This document shows, piece after piece, positions 8,595 through 14,486 of a DNA stretch of 17,475 nucleotides; the stretch's first letter is position 1; the number at the start of each line of letters is the position of its first letter. Made by a program: the position numbers and the translations under genes. The notes under the pieces were generated by a model. The model was not told the origin of the DNA. It made no database searches and saw only the letters and a list, made by a program, of their open reading frames with translations. The DNA is from Rhodospirillaceae bacterium (GTDB taxonomy: Bacteria; Pseudomonadota; Alphaproteobacteria; Micavibrionales; Micavibrionaceae): NCBI GenBank assembly GCA_003452275.1, contig DMIT01000077.1, positions 1 to 17,475 on the forward strand, given 5' to 3'.

Positions 8595-8604
8595 GATGAG
8601 AAAC

Positions 8605-8631
8605 ACATTGCCCCTTCAAGAGGGGCAATGT
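8605..8631. terminator. Bidirectional terminator between DUF4399 and antiporter genes
   Basis: The arms ACATTGCCCCT (8605-8615) and AGGGGCAATGT (8621-8631) pair perfectly over 11 bp around a 5-base loop. TTTAAATTTT overlaps and follows the right arm on the plus strand. It lies 10 bases after one stop codon and 7 before the other, between convergent genes. Confidence 0.85.
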
Positions 8632-8638
8632 TTAAATT

Positions 8639-10276
8639 TTATGAACTATATCTTGCTTCCATCAAATCAATCTCGCGCACAAATTTCCGCATCACGTCAT
8701 CTTCAATTTGTCGCGTACGGCTGAGACGGAAGATTTCGTCCCGCTCGGCATTCAAGGCAACCAGATGGAAATGTCTTTCAATATCTTCAATGCGGCGCAG
8801 ATATTCTTTCCCCTCTTCCGTACGATGACGATCATCCATCTGGTGATGATAAAATCCCATGACACGGGCGGCGGCTTCGGCATAAATATGTTCATCCCCC
8901 TGTGACATATTGATGTGATGTTGTGCCTGTTCGATGGCTTGCAGCGCGGCTTTACTCGATTCTTGCCGCGCAAAATCCTCCTCTGCCTCATGCGATGGTT
9001 CAGGCGGGAGGTTGAGCCCCTTCATCAAGCGCGGAAGCGAAATACTGGCTACAACCAAGGATAAGATAATCACCCCTGCCGCCATAAAAATAGCTAGATC
9101 ACGCGCTGGAAACGGACTTCCATCCAGCATGACCACCGGTAAAGTTAATACACCGGCAAGGGTGACAGCCCCACGCACCCCGGCAACCGACATGGCGGCA
9201 ATCATCCGCCAATGTGTCTTCTGTACACTTTGTCCGGTATAATGCGCCCGCAACATTGTAAACCGGACAGAAATCCACACCCAACAAAAGCGCAGCAACG
9301 CAAGCCCGAACGTAATAGCAACGATATAGATACCCAGCCACCATGATTGATGATGCCCCGATTCTATCACGATTCGCGCAGCACCATTGGCCAGATCGGG
9401 TAATTGTTGCCCCAGCAGCACAAAGATAACTCCGTTGGCAGAAAACTGGATCGCATCCCAAACCACATTCCGGCGCACACGGGTAACCGCATTCACTTTG
9501 CCCGATGTCTCTACATAGCTCATGGTGATACCCGCCGCCACCGCCGCGAGAATCCCCGAACAATGCAAATGCTCTGCGGCCAGATACGCACCGAAAGGAA
9601 TGAGCAAGCTAATGAGAATCTGCGTCCCCGTCTCTTCGCCCAGACGCAGGCTCAACCAACTCTTGGCCTTTGCAATACCCAACGTCACCAAGACACCGAT
9701 CGCAATTCCTCCAATCGCCAGCCATAAGAATGTCCCTACGGCACTGGTAATGGAAAACATTCCGCTGAGTGCCGCGGCGACTGCAAATCTCAGACAGACA
9801 AGACCGGATGCATCATTGAGCAGGGATTCCCCTTCCAGAATATGCATGATTCTTTTGGGGATCGGGGTTTTTGCGGCAATCGCCGAAACGGCGACAGGGT
9901 CTGTCGGGGACACCACCGCCGCCAGAGCGAATGATACAGCCAGAGGCATGGCGGGAATCAACCAGTGTATGAAATATCCCATCCCGATCACGGTAAAGAT
10001 AACCAACCCCAGCGAAAGCTCCAAAATGGTTCCCTTATCACGGAACAATCCTTTTTTAGGAATTCTCCATCCATCCAGAAACAACAACGGCGGCAGGAAA
10101 AGCAGGAAAAATATTTCAGGGTCAAGAACGACATTGAAATCGGAAAAAAGTGCAATGACAGACCCCAGAGTGATTTGTACCAATGGTAACGGAATCGGCC
10201 ATGGCAACATACGCACCACAAAACCGCTGACCACCACCAGCAATAACATAATCAATACTAACGAAATAATGGTCAT
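8639..10276 (-). CDS. CPA1 family Na+/H+ antiporter
   Basis: An inner-membrane sodium (or potassium)/proton exchanger for pH and ion homeostasis, 545 residues. About 430 N-terminal residues form 10-12 hydrophobic segments. The CPA1 signatures are clear: 'FLPPLLFLDGW' (59-70), 'VVSPTDPVAV' (121-130), and the ion-binding 'EGESLLNDASGLV' with Asn154-Asp155, the electroneutral N-D pair. Further on are 'ANGVIFVLLGQQLPDL' and 'VAGVRGAVTLAG', carrying the conserved Arg. The last 110 or so residues are charged, cytosolic and rich in Glu, Arg and His, probably regulatory. This domain plan matches the NhaP/YjcE type. An AAGGAG ribosome site lies 6 bases before the ATG, and the leader contains a nested dyad (10286-10349). 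Ion specificity cannot be read from the sequence. Confidence 0.93.
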   Translation of the reverse strand: MTIISLVLIMLLLVVVSGFVVRMLPWPIPLPLVQITLGSVIALFSDFNVVLDPEIFFLLFLPPLLFLDGWRIPKKGLFRDKGTILELSLGLVIFTVIGMGYFIHWLIPAMPLAVSFALAAVVSPTDPVAVSAIAAKTPIPKRIMHILEGESLLNDASGLVCLRFAVAAALSGMFSITSAVGTFLWLAIGGIAIGVLVTLGIAKAKSWLSLRLGEETGTQILISLLIPFGAYLAAEHLHCSGILAAVAAGITMSYVETSGKVNAVTRVRRNVVWDAIQFSANGVIFVLLGQQLPDLANGAARIVIESGHHQSWWLGIYIVAITFGLALLRFCWVWISVRFTMLRAHYTGQSVQKTHWRMIAAMSVAGVRGAVTLAGVLTLPVVMLDGSPFPARDLAIFMAAGVIILSLVVASISLPRLMKGLNLPPEPSHEAEEDFARQESSKAALQAIEQAQHHINMSQGDEHIYAEAAARVMGFYHHQMDDRHRTEEGKEYLRRIEDIERHFHLVALNAERDEIFRLSRTRQIEDDVMRKFVREIDLMEARYSS

Positions 10277-10285
10277 TGCGACTCC

Positions 10286-10349
10286 TTCAATTCAGATACA
10301 GGCCTAGCTTATGGGATAAATAACCATAAGAAAAGCATTGTGAATTGAA
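10286..10349 (-). repeat. Nested inverted repeats in the antiporter leader
   Basis: The outer arms TTCAATTCA (10286-10294) and TGAATTGAA (10341-10349) are perfect 9-bp complements. Inside them CTTATGG (10308-10314) and CCATAAG (10324-10330) form a perfect 7-bp stem. The element fills nearly the whole 88-base gap between the DUF3047-like gene and the antiporter. The outer arm nearest the antiporter overlaps the first two bases of its ribosome site. It may be a 5' leader structure, a terminator for the upstream gene (the inner stem is followed by an AT-rich run), or both. Confidence 0.6.
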
Positions 10350-10364
10350 AAAATCAGAAATCAG

Positions 10365-11066
10365 CTAATCCCGAATATAGGTTGCAGACGGGAAACTAAT
10401 TCTCTCTACAATTGCCGATGATGTCCCTTTATCACGTGGATTGGTGGTATCAAATTCCAGACCGATGGCATAAAGGGGCGGAGCTTCTTTGCCGAAAGCC
10501 TCGCGAAAGGCTTTTTTCAAATCATAGGTGGTGGTAACCATTTCGCCCGGCTTGGGGTGGGCAACACAAACAAAACGTCCGCCGGCGTGGAAATAGCCGC
10601 CTTTTTGCAAAACACCCACCGCATCTTTTTCGCATAAACGCAGGGCCAGAAAATACGGACTATTGGGAATAAAGGCGGAACCGCTATCAATCATCTCGGT
10701 GCCAAAGAAAGCATAGAACATAATGGCTTCATTACGCCGTCCTTTGGCGTAGCTGGCATCTTTGGGAAATTTATTGACGCCCCATGTAATCTCGACATTG
10801 CGGTAATTTGTCAAATGTCCTTTTTTCAACATCAGAATAGATTGAGCAGGTTTCAATGCCTCAATGACCAAACCCTGTTCGGTAGGTGTAAAGCGCGTTT
10901 TACGCCGGTCATTCGCGCTGCGCTCCAACGTAAACCCTTTGTCTGCCAACCATTGATAAGCATCATTGCCATGCGCATCCCTGAAATCAATGGCCGGATC
11001 TCTCGCCTCGGCAGGAACGGAAATCAGTAAAAATATAATGGATGCTAAACTTATAAAATATTTCAT
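10365..11066 (-). CDS. Secreted DUF3047-like protein
   Basis: A 233-residue protein with a clear signal peptide (hydrophobic residues 4-17, likely cleavage after 'SVPAEA' at residue 21), so probably periplasmic. The body reads as a beta-sandwich-like domain: 'TRFTPTEQGLVIEA', 'NYRNVEITWGVNKFPKDASYAKGRRNEAIMFYAFFG', a segment 'IPNSPYFLALRLCE', and 'LYAIGLEFDTTNPRDKGTSSAIVERISF' at the C-terminus. This order resembles DUF3047 (W...FP with a D.......D/E..R..v.F segment), but I am not certain of the family. No catalytic motif is evident. The ribosome site GGGAG is 7 bases before the ATG. It lies between the csbD terminator and the antiporter, possibly its own unit; TTGCAT and TATAAA upstream are only 15 bases apart, a poor promoter. 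Confidence 0.65.
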   Translation of the reverse strand: MKYFISLASIIFLLISVPAEARDPAIDFRDAHGNDAYQWLADKGFTLERSANDRRKTRFTPTEQGLVIEALKPAQSILMLKKGHLTNYRNVEITWGVNKFPKDASYAKGRRNEAIMFYAFFGTEMIDSGSAFIPNSPYFLALRLCEKDAVGVLQKGGYFHAGGRFVCVAHPKPGEMVTTTYDLKKAFREAFGKEAPPLYAIGLEFDTTNPRDKGTSSAIVERISFPSATYIRD

Positions 11067-11151
11067 GATGCTTCTCCCAGACTTTCATATTTATAGCAAA
11101 ACATATTTTGATGCAATTTCTTCTCTTTAAGAGGCTGCCACCTAACAAATA

Positions 11152-11177
11152 GGCGATGCCATTTTCATGACATCGCC
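11152..11177 (-). terminator. Terminator downstream of csbD
   Basis: On the minus strand GGCGATGTCAT and ATGGCATCGCC form an 11-bp stem with one G-U pair and a GAAA tetraloop. It starts 29 bases after the CsbD stop and is followed by TATTTGTT. The stem is strong but the U-run is short, so it could also protect the 3' end. Confidence 0.7.
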
Positions 11178-11206
11178 CCATTTGGAGAAGACTGATAATT
11201 TCTTCG

Positions 11207-11440
11207 TTAGGCTGCACTGTCGCGAGCGGCTCTTTCCGCTTTGGCGCGCTCAGATTCCCATTCGGCAATTTGTTTGTCTGCCGCATCGGTTGCAAGGCCA
11301 TAATTCTTTTGAATCAGCCCAGAAAGTTTCGTACGGCTTCCTTCCACTTGATCCAGATGGTCATCTGTCAATTTACCCCATCTTTTTTGAACTTCGCCTT
11401 TCAGAACCTTCCAGTTCCCTTCGATAATATCTTTGTTCAT
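11207..11440 (-). CDS. CsbD-family (UPF0337) stress protein
   Basis: A 77-residue hydrophilic protein of the CsbD/YjbJ family. The signature is direct: '[34 protein letters not shown]' followed by '[10 protein letters not shown]', with the paired K-G...W-G-K-L-T-D-D segment. It has no signal or membrane segment, so it is cytoplasmic. Family members are abundant general-stress proteins of unknown biochemical role, under SigB in Bacillus and under EcfG in several alphaproteobacteria. AGGAGA lies 5 bases before the ATG. It is 79 bases downstream of the PRC-barrel gene and is probably co-transcribed from the EcfG-type promoter at 12371-12395, with a hairpin in between. Confidence 0.93.
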   Translation of the reverse strand: MNKDIIEGNWKVLKGEVQKRWGKLTDDHLDQVEGSRTKLSGLIQKNYGLATDAADKQIAEWESERAKAERAARDSAA

Positions 11441-11479
11441 ACTGATCTCCTATTGTTTATATTAAAGATTGATTAGTCA

Positions 11480-11512
11480 CAGAATATCCTTCCATTGGAG
11501 GGATCTATTCTG
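11480..11512 (-). repeat. Imperfect hairpin between PRC-barrel gene and csbD
   Basis: CAGAATA and TATTCTG form a 7-bp outer stem. With a two-base bulge, the stem can continue as TCC/GGA near the loop. It begins 8 bases after the PRC-barrel stop. On the minus strand no U-run follows, so it is more likely an RNA-processing or stability element than a terminator. Confidence 0.45.
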
Positions 11513-11519
11513 TATCAGC

Positions 11520-12335
11520 CTACTTGGTTGCTACAGTTTTGTAGTTTGCCAGAGCGGCAGATTGTTTGGCAGACAATTGGACATCCAATGTCGTGCCTTC
11601 ATTCACGATGGTGGTCGGACCATATTCAGCAACGACATTTTTGCCACCAAGGCCAAGGACTTTGTCAAATCCGATGATGACCATGCTGGCCTTACCGCTT
11701 TTGAAATAAATATCCTCGACAGAACCGACTTTTTCACTGGTGGAAGACAGGATATTTCCATCCAGAATTTTCGAAACGCTATAACCGCCTTCAGGAATAT
11801 ATCTGGCTTTAGTTTTTCCTGTTCCGGGTTCATATCTGAATTCGGCGGCTGCTTTGATGGCCTTCTCGGACAACGGGACAATCACATCGCCAGTTGATTG
11901 TTGCTTTGTGATATCCGCGAACGGGAACGCAACCAACTTACCGTCAAATCCGGGAAAGTCTCCATCGGCAATTATGGCCATATCAGCTTCCCCTGTTGAA
12001 TTCACAATAATATCTTTGACCGTTCCCACACGTGCTTTTTTACCGTTATAAACTGCTGATCCGATGATCCCCGAGGCAGAAGACGCACGCATGAAAGACA
12101 ATTGTTTTGCAGGCACCGATTCATCTTCACCCACAAAAAATGCCTTGATTTCTTTAGAGGCGGCTTGTGCATCATGTTTGATATCTTTCCAAGCCGCTTT
12201 GGCATCCTTGGAGATATCCCCGCTACTGGCGGCCTCTGCACGAACTTCGTTTTCCGATCGGGATTCAGCGAATGAAATAGATGGTTGGATTAATGCGATA
12301 GCTGAAACAGCTATAATAAAATATTTTGAATTCAT
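11520..12335 (-). CDS. Secreted protein with two PRC-barrel repeats
   Basis: A 271-residue exported protein, signal peptide 1-23 ('FIIAVSAIALIQPSISFA'). A charged Ala/Lys-rich stretch follows (about 30-60, 'KDAKAAWKDIKHDAQAASKEIK', a likely amphipathic helix). Two PRC-barrel-like units come next. One is near 83-140 ('GSAVYNGKKARVGTVKDIIV' ... 'GKLVAFPFADI'). The other is near 185-250 ('ILSSTSEKVGSVEDIYF' ... 'GGKNVVAEYG'). PRC barrels are small beta barrels found in photosynthetic reaction-centre H subunits and in RimM; exported versions appear among stress-induced envelope proteins, function unknown. The ATG at 12335 is chosen because AAAGGA lies 8 bases before it and it directly precedes the signal peptide; an ATG two codons upstream is too close to that site. 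A GGAAC-N16-GGTT promoter stands 36 bases upstream. Confidence 0.85.
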   Translation of the reverse strand: MNSKYFIIAVSAIALIQPSISFAESRSENEVRAEAASSGDISKDAKAAWKDIKHDAQAASKEIKAFFVGEDESVPAKQLSFMRASSASGIIGSAVYNGKKARVGTVKDIIVNSTGEADMAIIADGDFPGFDGKLVAFPFADITKQQSTGDVIVPLSEKAIKAAAEFRYEPGTGKTKARYIPEGGYSVSKILDGNILSSTSEKVGSVEDIYFKSGKASMVIIGFDKVLGLGGKNVVAEYGPTTIVNEGTTLDVQLSAKQSAALANYKTVATK

Positions 12336-12343
12336 GTTCATAT

Positions 12344-12350
12344 TCCTTTC
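12344..12350 (-). promoter_or_regulatory. Ribosome binding site of the PRC-barrel gene
   Basis: GAAAGGA on the minus strand. It is 8 bases from the ATG at 12335 and only 2 from the ATG at 12341, which selects the later start. Confidence 0.65.
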
Positions 12351-12370
12351 ATCATCAAATCTGCACATCT

Positions 12371-12395
12371 AACCGTTGACCTACTAAAAAGTTCC
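12371..12395 (-). promoter_or_regulatory. EcfG-type general stress promoter of the PRC-barrel/csbD unit
   Basis: On the minus strand GGAAC (12395-12391), 16 bases, then GGTT (12374-12371). The alphaproteobacterial EcfG consensus is GGAAC-N16/17-cGTT, so this matches except for the weakly conserved first base of the -10. It lies 36 bases upstream of the PRC-barrel ATG and after a terminator, a sensible place for a promoter. Confidence 0.7.
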
Positions 12396-12431
12396 CGTGA
12401 ACAGAATTGTTTTTCCGGATAGCGTACACAT

Positions 12432-12452
12432 AAAAAAGAGGCCCGCAGGCCC
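12432..12452 (-). terminator. Intrinsic terminator after the 23-aa gene
   Basis: On the minus strand GGCC-TGCG-GGCC forms a short GC stem, extendable by one G-U pair, followed immediately by CTTTTTTAT. It starts four bases after the TAA at 12457 and closes the DUF883/holin unit. Confidence 0.7.
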
Positions 12453-12456
12453 ATTT

Positions 12457-12528
12457 TTAAAAGAAAATATTGTAAAGAATAATAATTGGAATCGGAATTC
12501 CGATGATCCACATCAATGCGCTTTTCAT
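12457..12528 (-). CDS. Putative 23-residue hydrophobic microprotein
   Basis: A short frame reading MKSALMWIIGIP, then IPIIILYNIFF and TAA. Residues 4-23 form one continuous hydrophobic segment with an Ile/Pro core, enough to span a membrane, so the product would be a tiny inner-membrane protein. The support is positional. A strong AAAGGAGAT ribosome site (12534-12542) lies 7 bases before the ATG, the stop is followed after four bases by a terminator, and the gene continues the close spacing of the upstream small membrane-protein genes (16 bases after the 58-aa gene's stop). A longer overlapping frame starting at 12535 would have its ATG inside that ribosome site and has no protein-like features. 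Very short hydrophobic proteins occur in stress regulons elsewhere, but I cannot assign a family. Confidence 0.6.
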   Translation of the reverse strand: MKSALMWIIGIPIPIIILYNIFF

Positions 12529-12533
12529 TCTCC

Positions 12534-12542
12534 ATCTCCTTT
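12534..12542 (-). promoter_or_regulatory. Strong ribosome binding site of the 23-aa gene
   Basis: AAAGGAGAT on the minus strand, 7 bases before the ATG at 12528. It is one of the best Shine-Dalgarno sequences in the window and the main reason to believe the microprotein is translated. Confidence 0.7.
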
Positions 12543-12544
12543 AA

Positions 12545-12721
12545 TTATTTGCTAGTTGTATGATCGTCAATTTCATCTTTAATTTCTTCTGTTGCTTCAT
12601 GGACGCCATCAGAAATTTTCTCAATCGGTGATTTATTCTGTTCATGTTCCTGATAGGCCATAATTCCAAATATCCCGATCACACCGATAGCAATAATCGC
12701 TAATAACGAATTCCGATTCAT
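12545..12721 (-). CDS. Small single-pass membrane protein (58 aa)
   Basis: A 58-residue protein, no family recognised. It starts 'MNRNSLLAIIAIGVIGIFGIMAYQ', a membrane segment or uncleaved signal anchor at residues 5-23. A strongly charged tail follows, 'ISDGVHEATEEIKDEIDD', which can form an acidic amphipathic helix, likely on the periplasmic side. The ATG at 12721 has AAGGAG 7 bases upstream; a longer frame beginning at a TTG (12748) has no such site. It starts 23 bases after the holin-superfamily gene's stop and precedes the 23-aa gene, so it belongs to the same stress-induced unit. Confidence 0.75.
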   Translation of the reverse strand: MNRNSLLAIIAIGVIGIFGIMAYQEHEQNKSPIEKISDGVHEATEEIKDEIDDHTTSK

Positions 12722-12744
12722 TTTTCTCTCCTTAAAAAATGTTA

Positions 12745-13179
12745 TCAAATGATTTTTCGTGCAGCCAGAAACCCAATTCCCGCAACCATAACGGCAATCA
12801 AAGCGGCGTTGTCTTTGAAAGCGCCTCCGACTTCATTGCCAATAGCTGACAAGATCTGCGTTGCTTCATCTGCCACAGATTTTACCCCCTGCTTGACTCT
12901 ACGGGCACGCATCTTTTTATAAAGGCGGGTCGCTGCCAAAGCTGACAGAACGGTAAACAATATAACCAGTCCGATCACCATAAAAGCAACGGGCAGTTCA
13001 TAAGAGGCGACCAGAAATAATCCCAGCCCTCCGATAATGAACACATACGAAACCGCAAAAAGGCCAATGGCAATCCACACGAAACAGGATTCAACGGCAG
13101 ATTTGCGGCTTCCATATCCCGAGGATGTCAGATTTGCCAGCACCATTGCTTTCTCGATATAGGGGAGCAAAGCCAACAT
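12745..13179 (-). CDS. Holin-superfamily (Phage_holin_3_6-like) membrane protein
   Basis: A 144-residue inner-membrane protein with a hydrophobic hairpin (about 32-58 and 63-84), a basic loop 'RLYKKMRARRVKQG' (85-98), an amphipathic stretch, and a C-terminal membrane segment (123-141) ending 'FLAARKII'. This is the layout of the PF07332/DUF1469 family. Despite its name, that family is mostly chromosomal, is often adjacent to DUF883/YqjD genes (yqjD-yqjE-yqjK in E. coli), and is not a lysis gene. That same neighbour is present here: the DUF883-like gene lies 38 bases upstream. A GGAGG site sits 5 bases before the ATG. The biochemical role is unknown; a membrane-stress function is inferred from context. 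Confidence 0.8.
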   Translation of the reverse strand: MLALLPYIEKAMVLANLTSSGYGSRKSAVESCFVWIAIGLFAVSYVFIIGGLGLFLVASYELPVAFMVIGLVILFTVLSALAATRLYKKMRARRVKQGVKSVADEATQILSAIGNEVGGAFKDNAALIAVMVAGIGFLAARKII

Positions 13180-13217
13180 TTATTCCTCCGGACACGGGTC
13201 AGTCTGCATATATCTGA

Positions 13218-13523
13218 TTATGATCGACGAAGTAAAATACTCACCACCGCGCCGGCAGCAAAAGCAATCGCAAGACCTTTAGCAGGTTCATCTTGCACAT
13301 AGGATTTGACCTTTCCAAAATCACTTGAAAACTCAGCTCGGAAATCATCCAGTTTGGTTTTTAGAAATTCGATCGCAGTAACGCTCATCTTTGATGCTTT
13401 TACTTCGGCTTCAGATTTCACTTGGGTTGCTAATTCCGATACACCCTCTTTCAAAGTTCCGATTGAATCAGAAATTTTCTCTACAGATGGGTAATGTGGG
13501 GTAGATGGGGTAACTATTTTCAT
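13218..13523 (-). CDS. DUF883/ElaB-YqjD-like tail-anchored protein
   Basis: A 101-residue protein. A long helical, charged region (about 13-77, with heptad-like spacing in 'SDSIGTLKEGVSELATQVKS') leads into a single C-terminal membrane segment 'GLAIAFAAGAVVSILL' (83-98) ending in RRS. This is the ElaB/YqjD/DUF883 plan. In E. coli these proteins are RpoS-controlled, anchored in the inner membrane, and YqjD binds ribosomes in stationary phase. AAGGAGAT lies 5 bases before the ATG. It is the first gene behind the EcfG-type promoter at 13556-13580 and heads a unit of four small membrane-protein genes. Confidence 0.82.
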   Translation of the reverse strand: MKIVTPSTPHYPSVEKISDSIGTLKEGVSELATQVKSEAEVKASKMSVTAIEFLKTKLDDFRAEFSSDFGKVKSYVQDEPAKGLAIAFAAGAVVSILLRRS

Positions 13524-13555
13524 GGCATATCTCCTTCAATGTGTTAGGCCTTACC

Positions 13556-13580
13556 AACGCATGAAAGAGACATAAGTTCC
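13556..13580 (-). promoter_or_regulatory. EcfG-type general stress promoter of the DUF883/holin unit
   Basis: On the minus strand GGAAC (13580-13576), exactly 16 bases, then CGTT (13559-13556), a full match to the EcfG consensus GGAAC-N16/17-CGTT. It lies 15 bases after the response-regulator stop and 33 bases before the DUF883 ATG. Confidence 0.8.
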
Positions 13581-13594
13581 AATAAATGAAGGAT

Positions 13595-14335
13595 TTAATT
13601 CTTAATAGAAGCGCAAAACATATATCCGACGCCGCGAACCGTTTTGATGATTTCGGAATCTTTGGAATTATCACCAATTTTCTTGCGGATACGGGCAATT
13701 TGAATATCGATAGCCCGATCATAGGCATCATAATTCGCCCCTTCACGGGTAATTTCGAACAAACGTTCGCGGGATACAACTTTTTTAGCGGACAAGACCA
13801 ATGCTTCTAATAACTTGAATTCACCGGTCGTCAATTCCGCCGAATGATCATCCAGATCATAAAGCTGATATTGTCCGCAATCGAGATACCAGTTTTCAAA
13901 ATAGATTTTTTCTCCGCTCGTCTTGATTTCGGACATGGTCTGTGTCGATGTTTTGTCATTATCGGCATAGGCGCGCCGCAACACGGCTTTGACCCGCGCA
14001 GACAACTCCCGCATCTCGAATGGCTTGGTAATATAATCATCTGCCCCCATCTCGAGACATACGATCTTTTCAGTGGTATCCGTCTTTCCGCTGACAATAA
14101 TAATCGGCGACTTGATCTTCTCGCGGATGGTTTGAATAAGGGACAGGCCTTGCGTATTTTTTAACATCAAATCCAATAAGACGAGATCAATGGACTCGCC
14201 TTGCTCTGACCACATTTCAAACTCTTTCAAGTCATGCGCGCGCAATACTTTATAACCATCTGACTCCAAGTATTCTTTAAGAACGACTTGCAGCCCTTCA
14301 TCATCATCGACACTTAAGATGGTTGCTTTATTCAT
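13595..14335 (-). CDS. OmpR-family two-component response regulator
   Basis: A 246-residue cytoplasmic DNA-binding regulator. The receiver domain (1-118) has the acidic pocket Asp11-Asp12, phospho-acceptor Asp55 in 'VLLDLML', Ser82 in 'IIIVSGK', and Lys104 in 'DYITKPFEM'. The linker is followed by a winged-helix Trans_reg_C domain (about 140-242) with 'AELTTGEFKLLEALV', 'RERLFEITR', 'DRAIDIQIARIRKKIG' and 'IIKTVRGVGYMF', the standard OmpR/PhoB pattern. It is divergent from the EcfG-like sigma factor, sharing a 151-base control region with inverted and direct repeats, and is followed 15 bases later by an EcfG promoter. The hybrid kinase 0.8 kb away is a plausible partner (inference). It is not PhyR, which has a sigma-like domain. 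Confidence 0.95.
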   Translation of the reverse strand: MNKATILSVDDDEGLQVVLKEYLESDGYKVLRAHDLKEFEMWSEQGESIDLVLLDLMLKNTQGLSLIQTIREKIKSPIIIVSGKTDTTEKIVCLEMGADDYITKPFEMRELSARVKAVLRRAYADNDKTSTQTMSEIKTSGEKIYFENWYLDCGQYQLYDLDDHSAELTTGEFKLLEALVLSAKKVVSRERLFEITREGANYDAYDRAIDIQIARIRKKIGDNSKDSEIIKTVRGVGYMFCASIKN

Positions 14336-14486
14336 ATTTTATTTTCCTGATTTCTCCCCAGCATAGCCTTTATTGTTACAAAGCGGAAACAATTTTTTTC
14401 ACGCCTGATACAAAGATGACATCTAACCCTTACAAATCAGGATTAATCTCAATGAAGGTACAGAAAATCTTGATAAGGAGATAAGA
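14336..14486. promoter_or_regulatory. Divergent control region between response regulator and sigma factor genes
   Basis: ATTGTT (14372-14377) and AACAAT (14388-14393) form a 22-bp inverted repeat. TTACAAAG (14376-14383), ATACAAAG (14408-14415) and TTACAAAT (14430-14437) form a direct series with 32- and 22-base steps, close to three and two helical turns. OmpR-type regulators bind tandem direct repeats, so autoregulation or control of the sigma gene is plausible. I did not find a clear EcfG or sigma-70 promoter here on either strand. Confidence 0.5.

Noticed and set aside
9522..10307. A 261-codon plus-strand frame
   Set aside because: It is antisense to the Na+/H+ antiporter, whose frame carries all CPA1 motifs. 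The antisense product is low-complexity Arg/Thr/Pro sequence typical of a shadow frame.
12338..12535. A 65-codon minus-strand frame overlapping the 23-aa gene
   Set aside because: Its ATG lies inside the AAAGGAGATGG ribosome site, it reads through the terminator and the EcfG promoter, and its sequence looks random. The 23-aa frame fits the signals better.
12745..13179. Reading the holin-superfamily gene as a prophage remnant
   Set aside because: There are no phage genes nearby. The neighbouring DUF883-like gene and the stress promoter match the chromosomal, non-lytic members of this family.
13595..14335. Calling the response regulator PhyR
   Set aside because: PhyR has an N-terminal sigma-like domain. 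This protein has an N-terminal receiver and a C-terminal winged helix, the OmpR plan.
14385..14412. GGAAAC upstream of the sigma gene as an EcfG autoregulatory promoter
   Set aside because: The -35 differs from GGAAC and there is no CGTT or GTT at 16-17 bases downstream.
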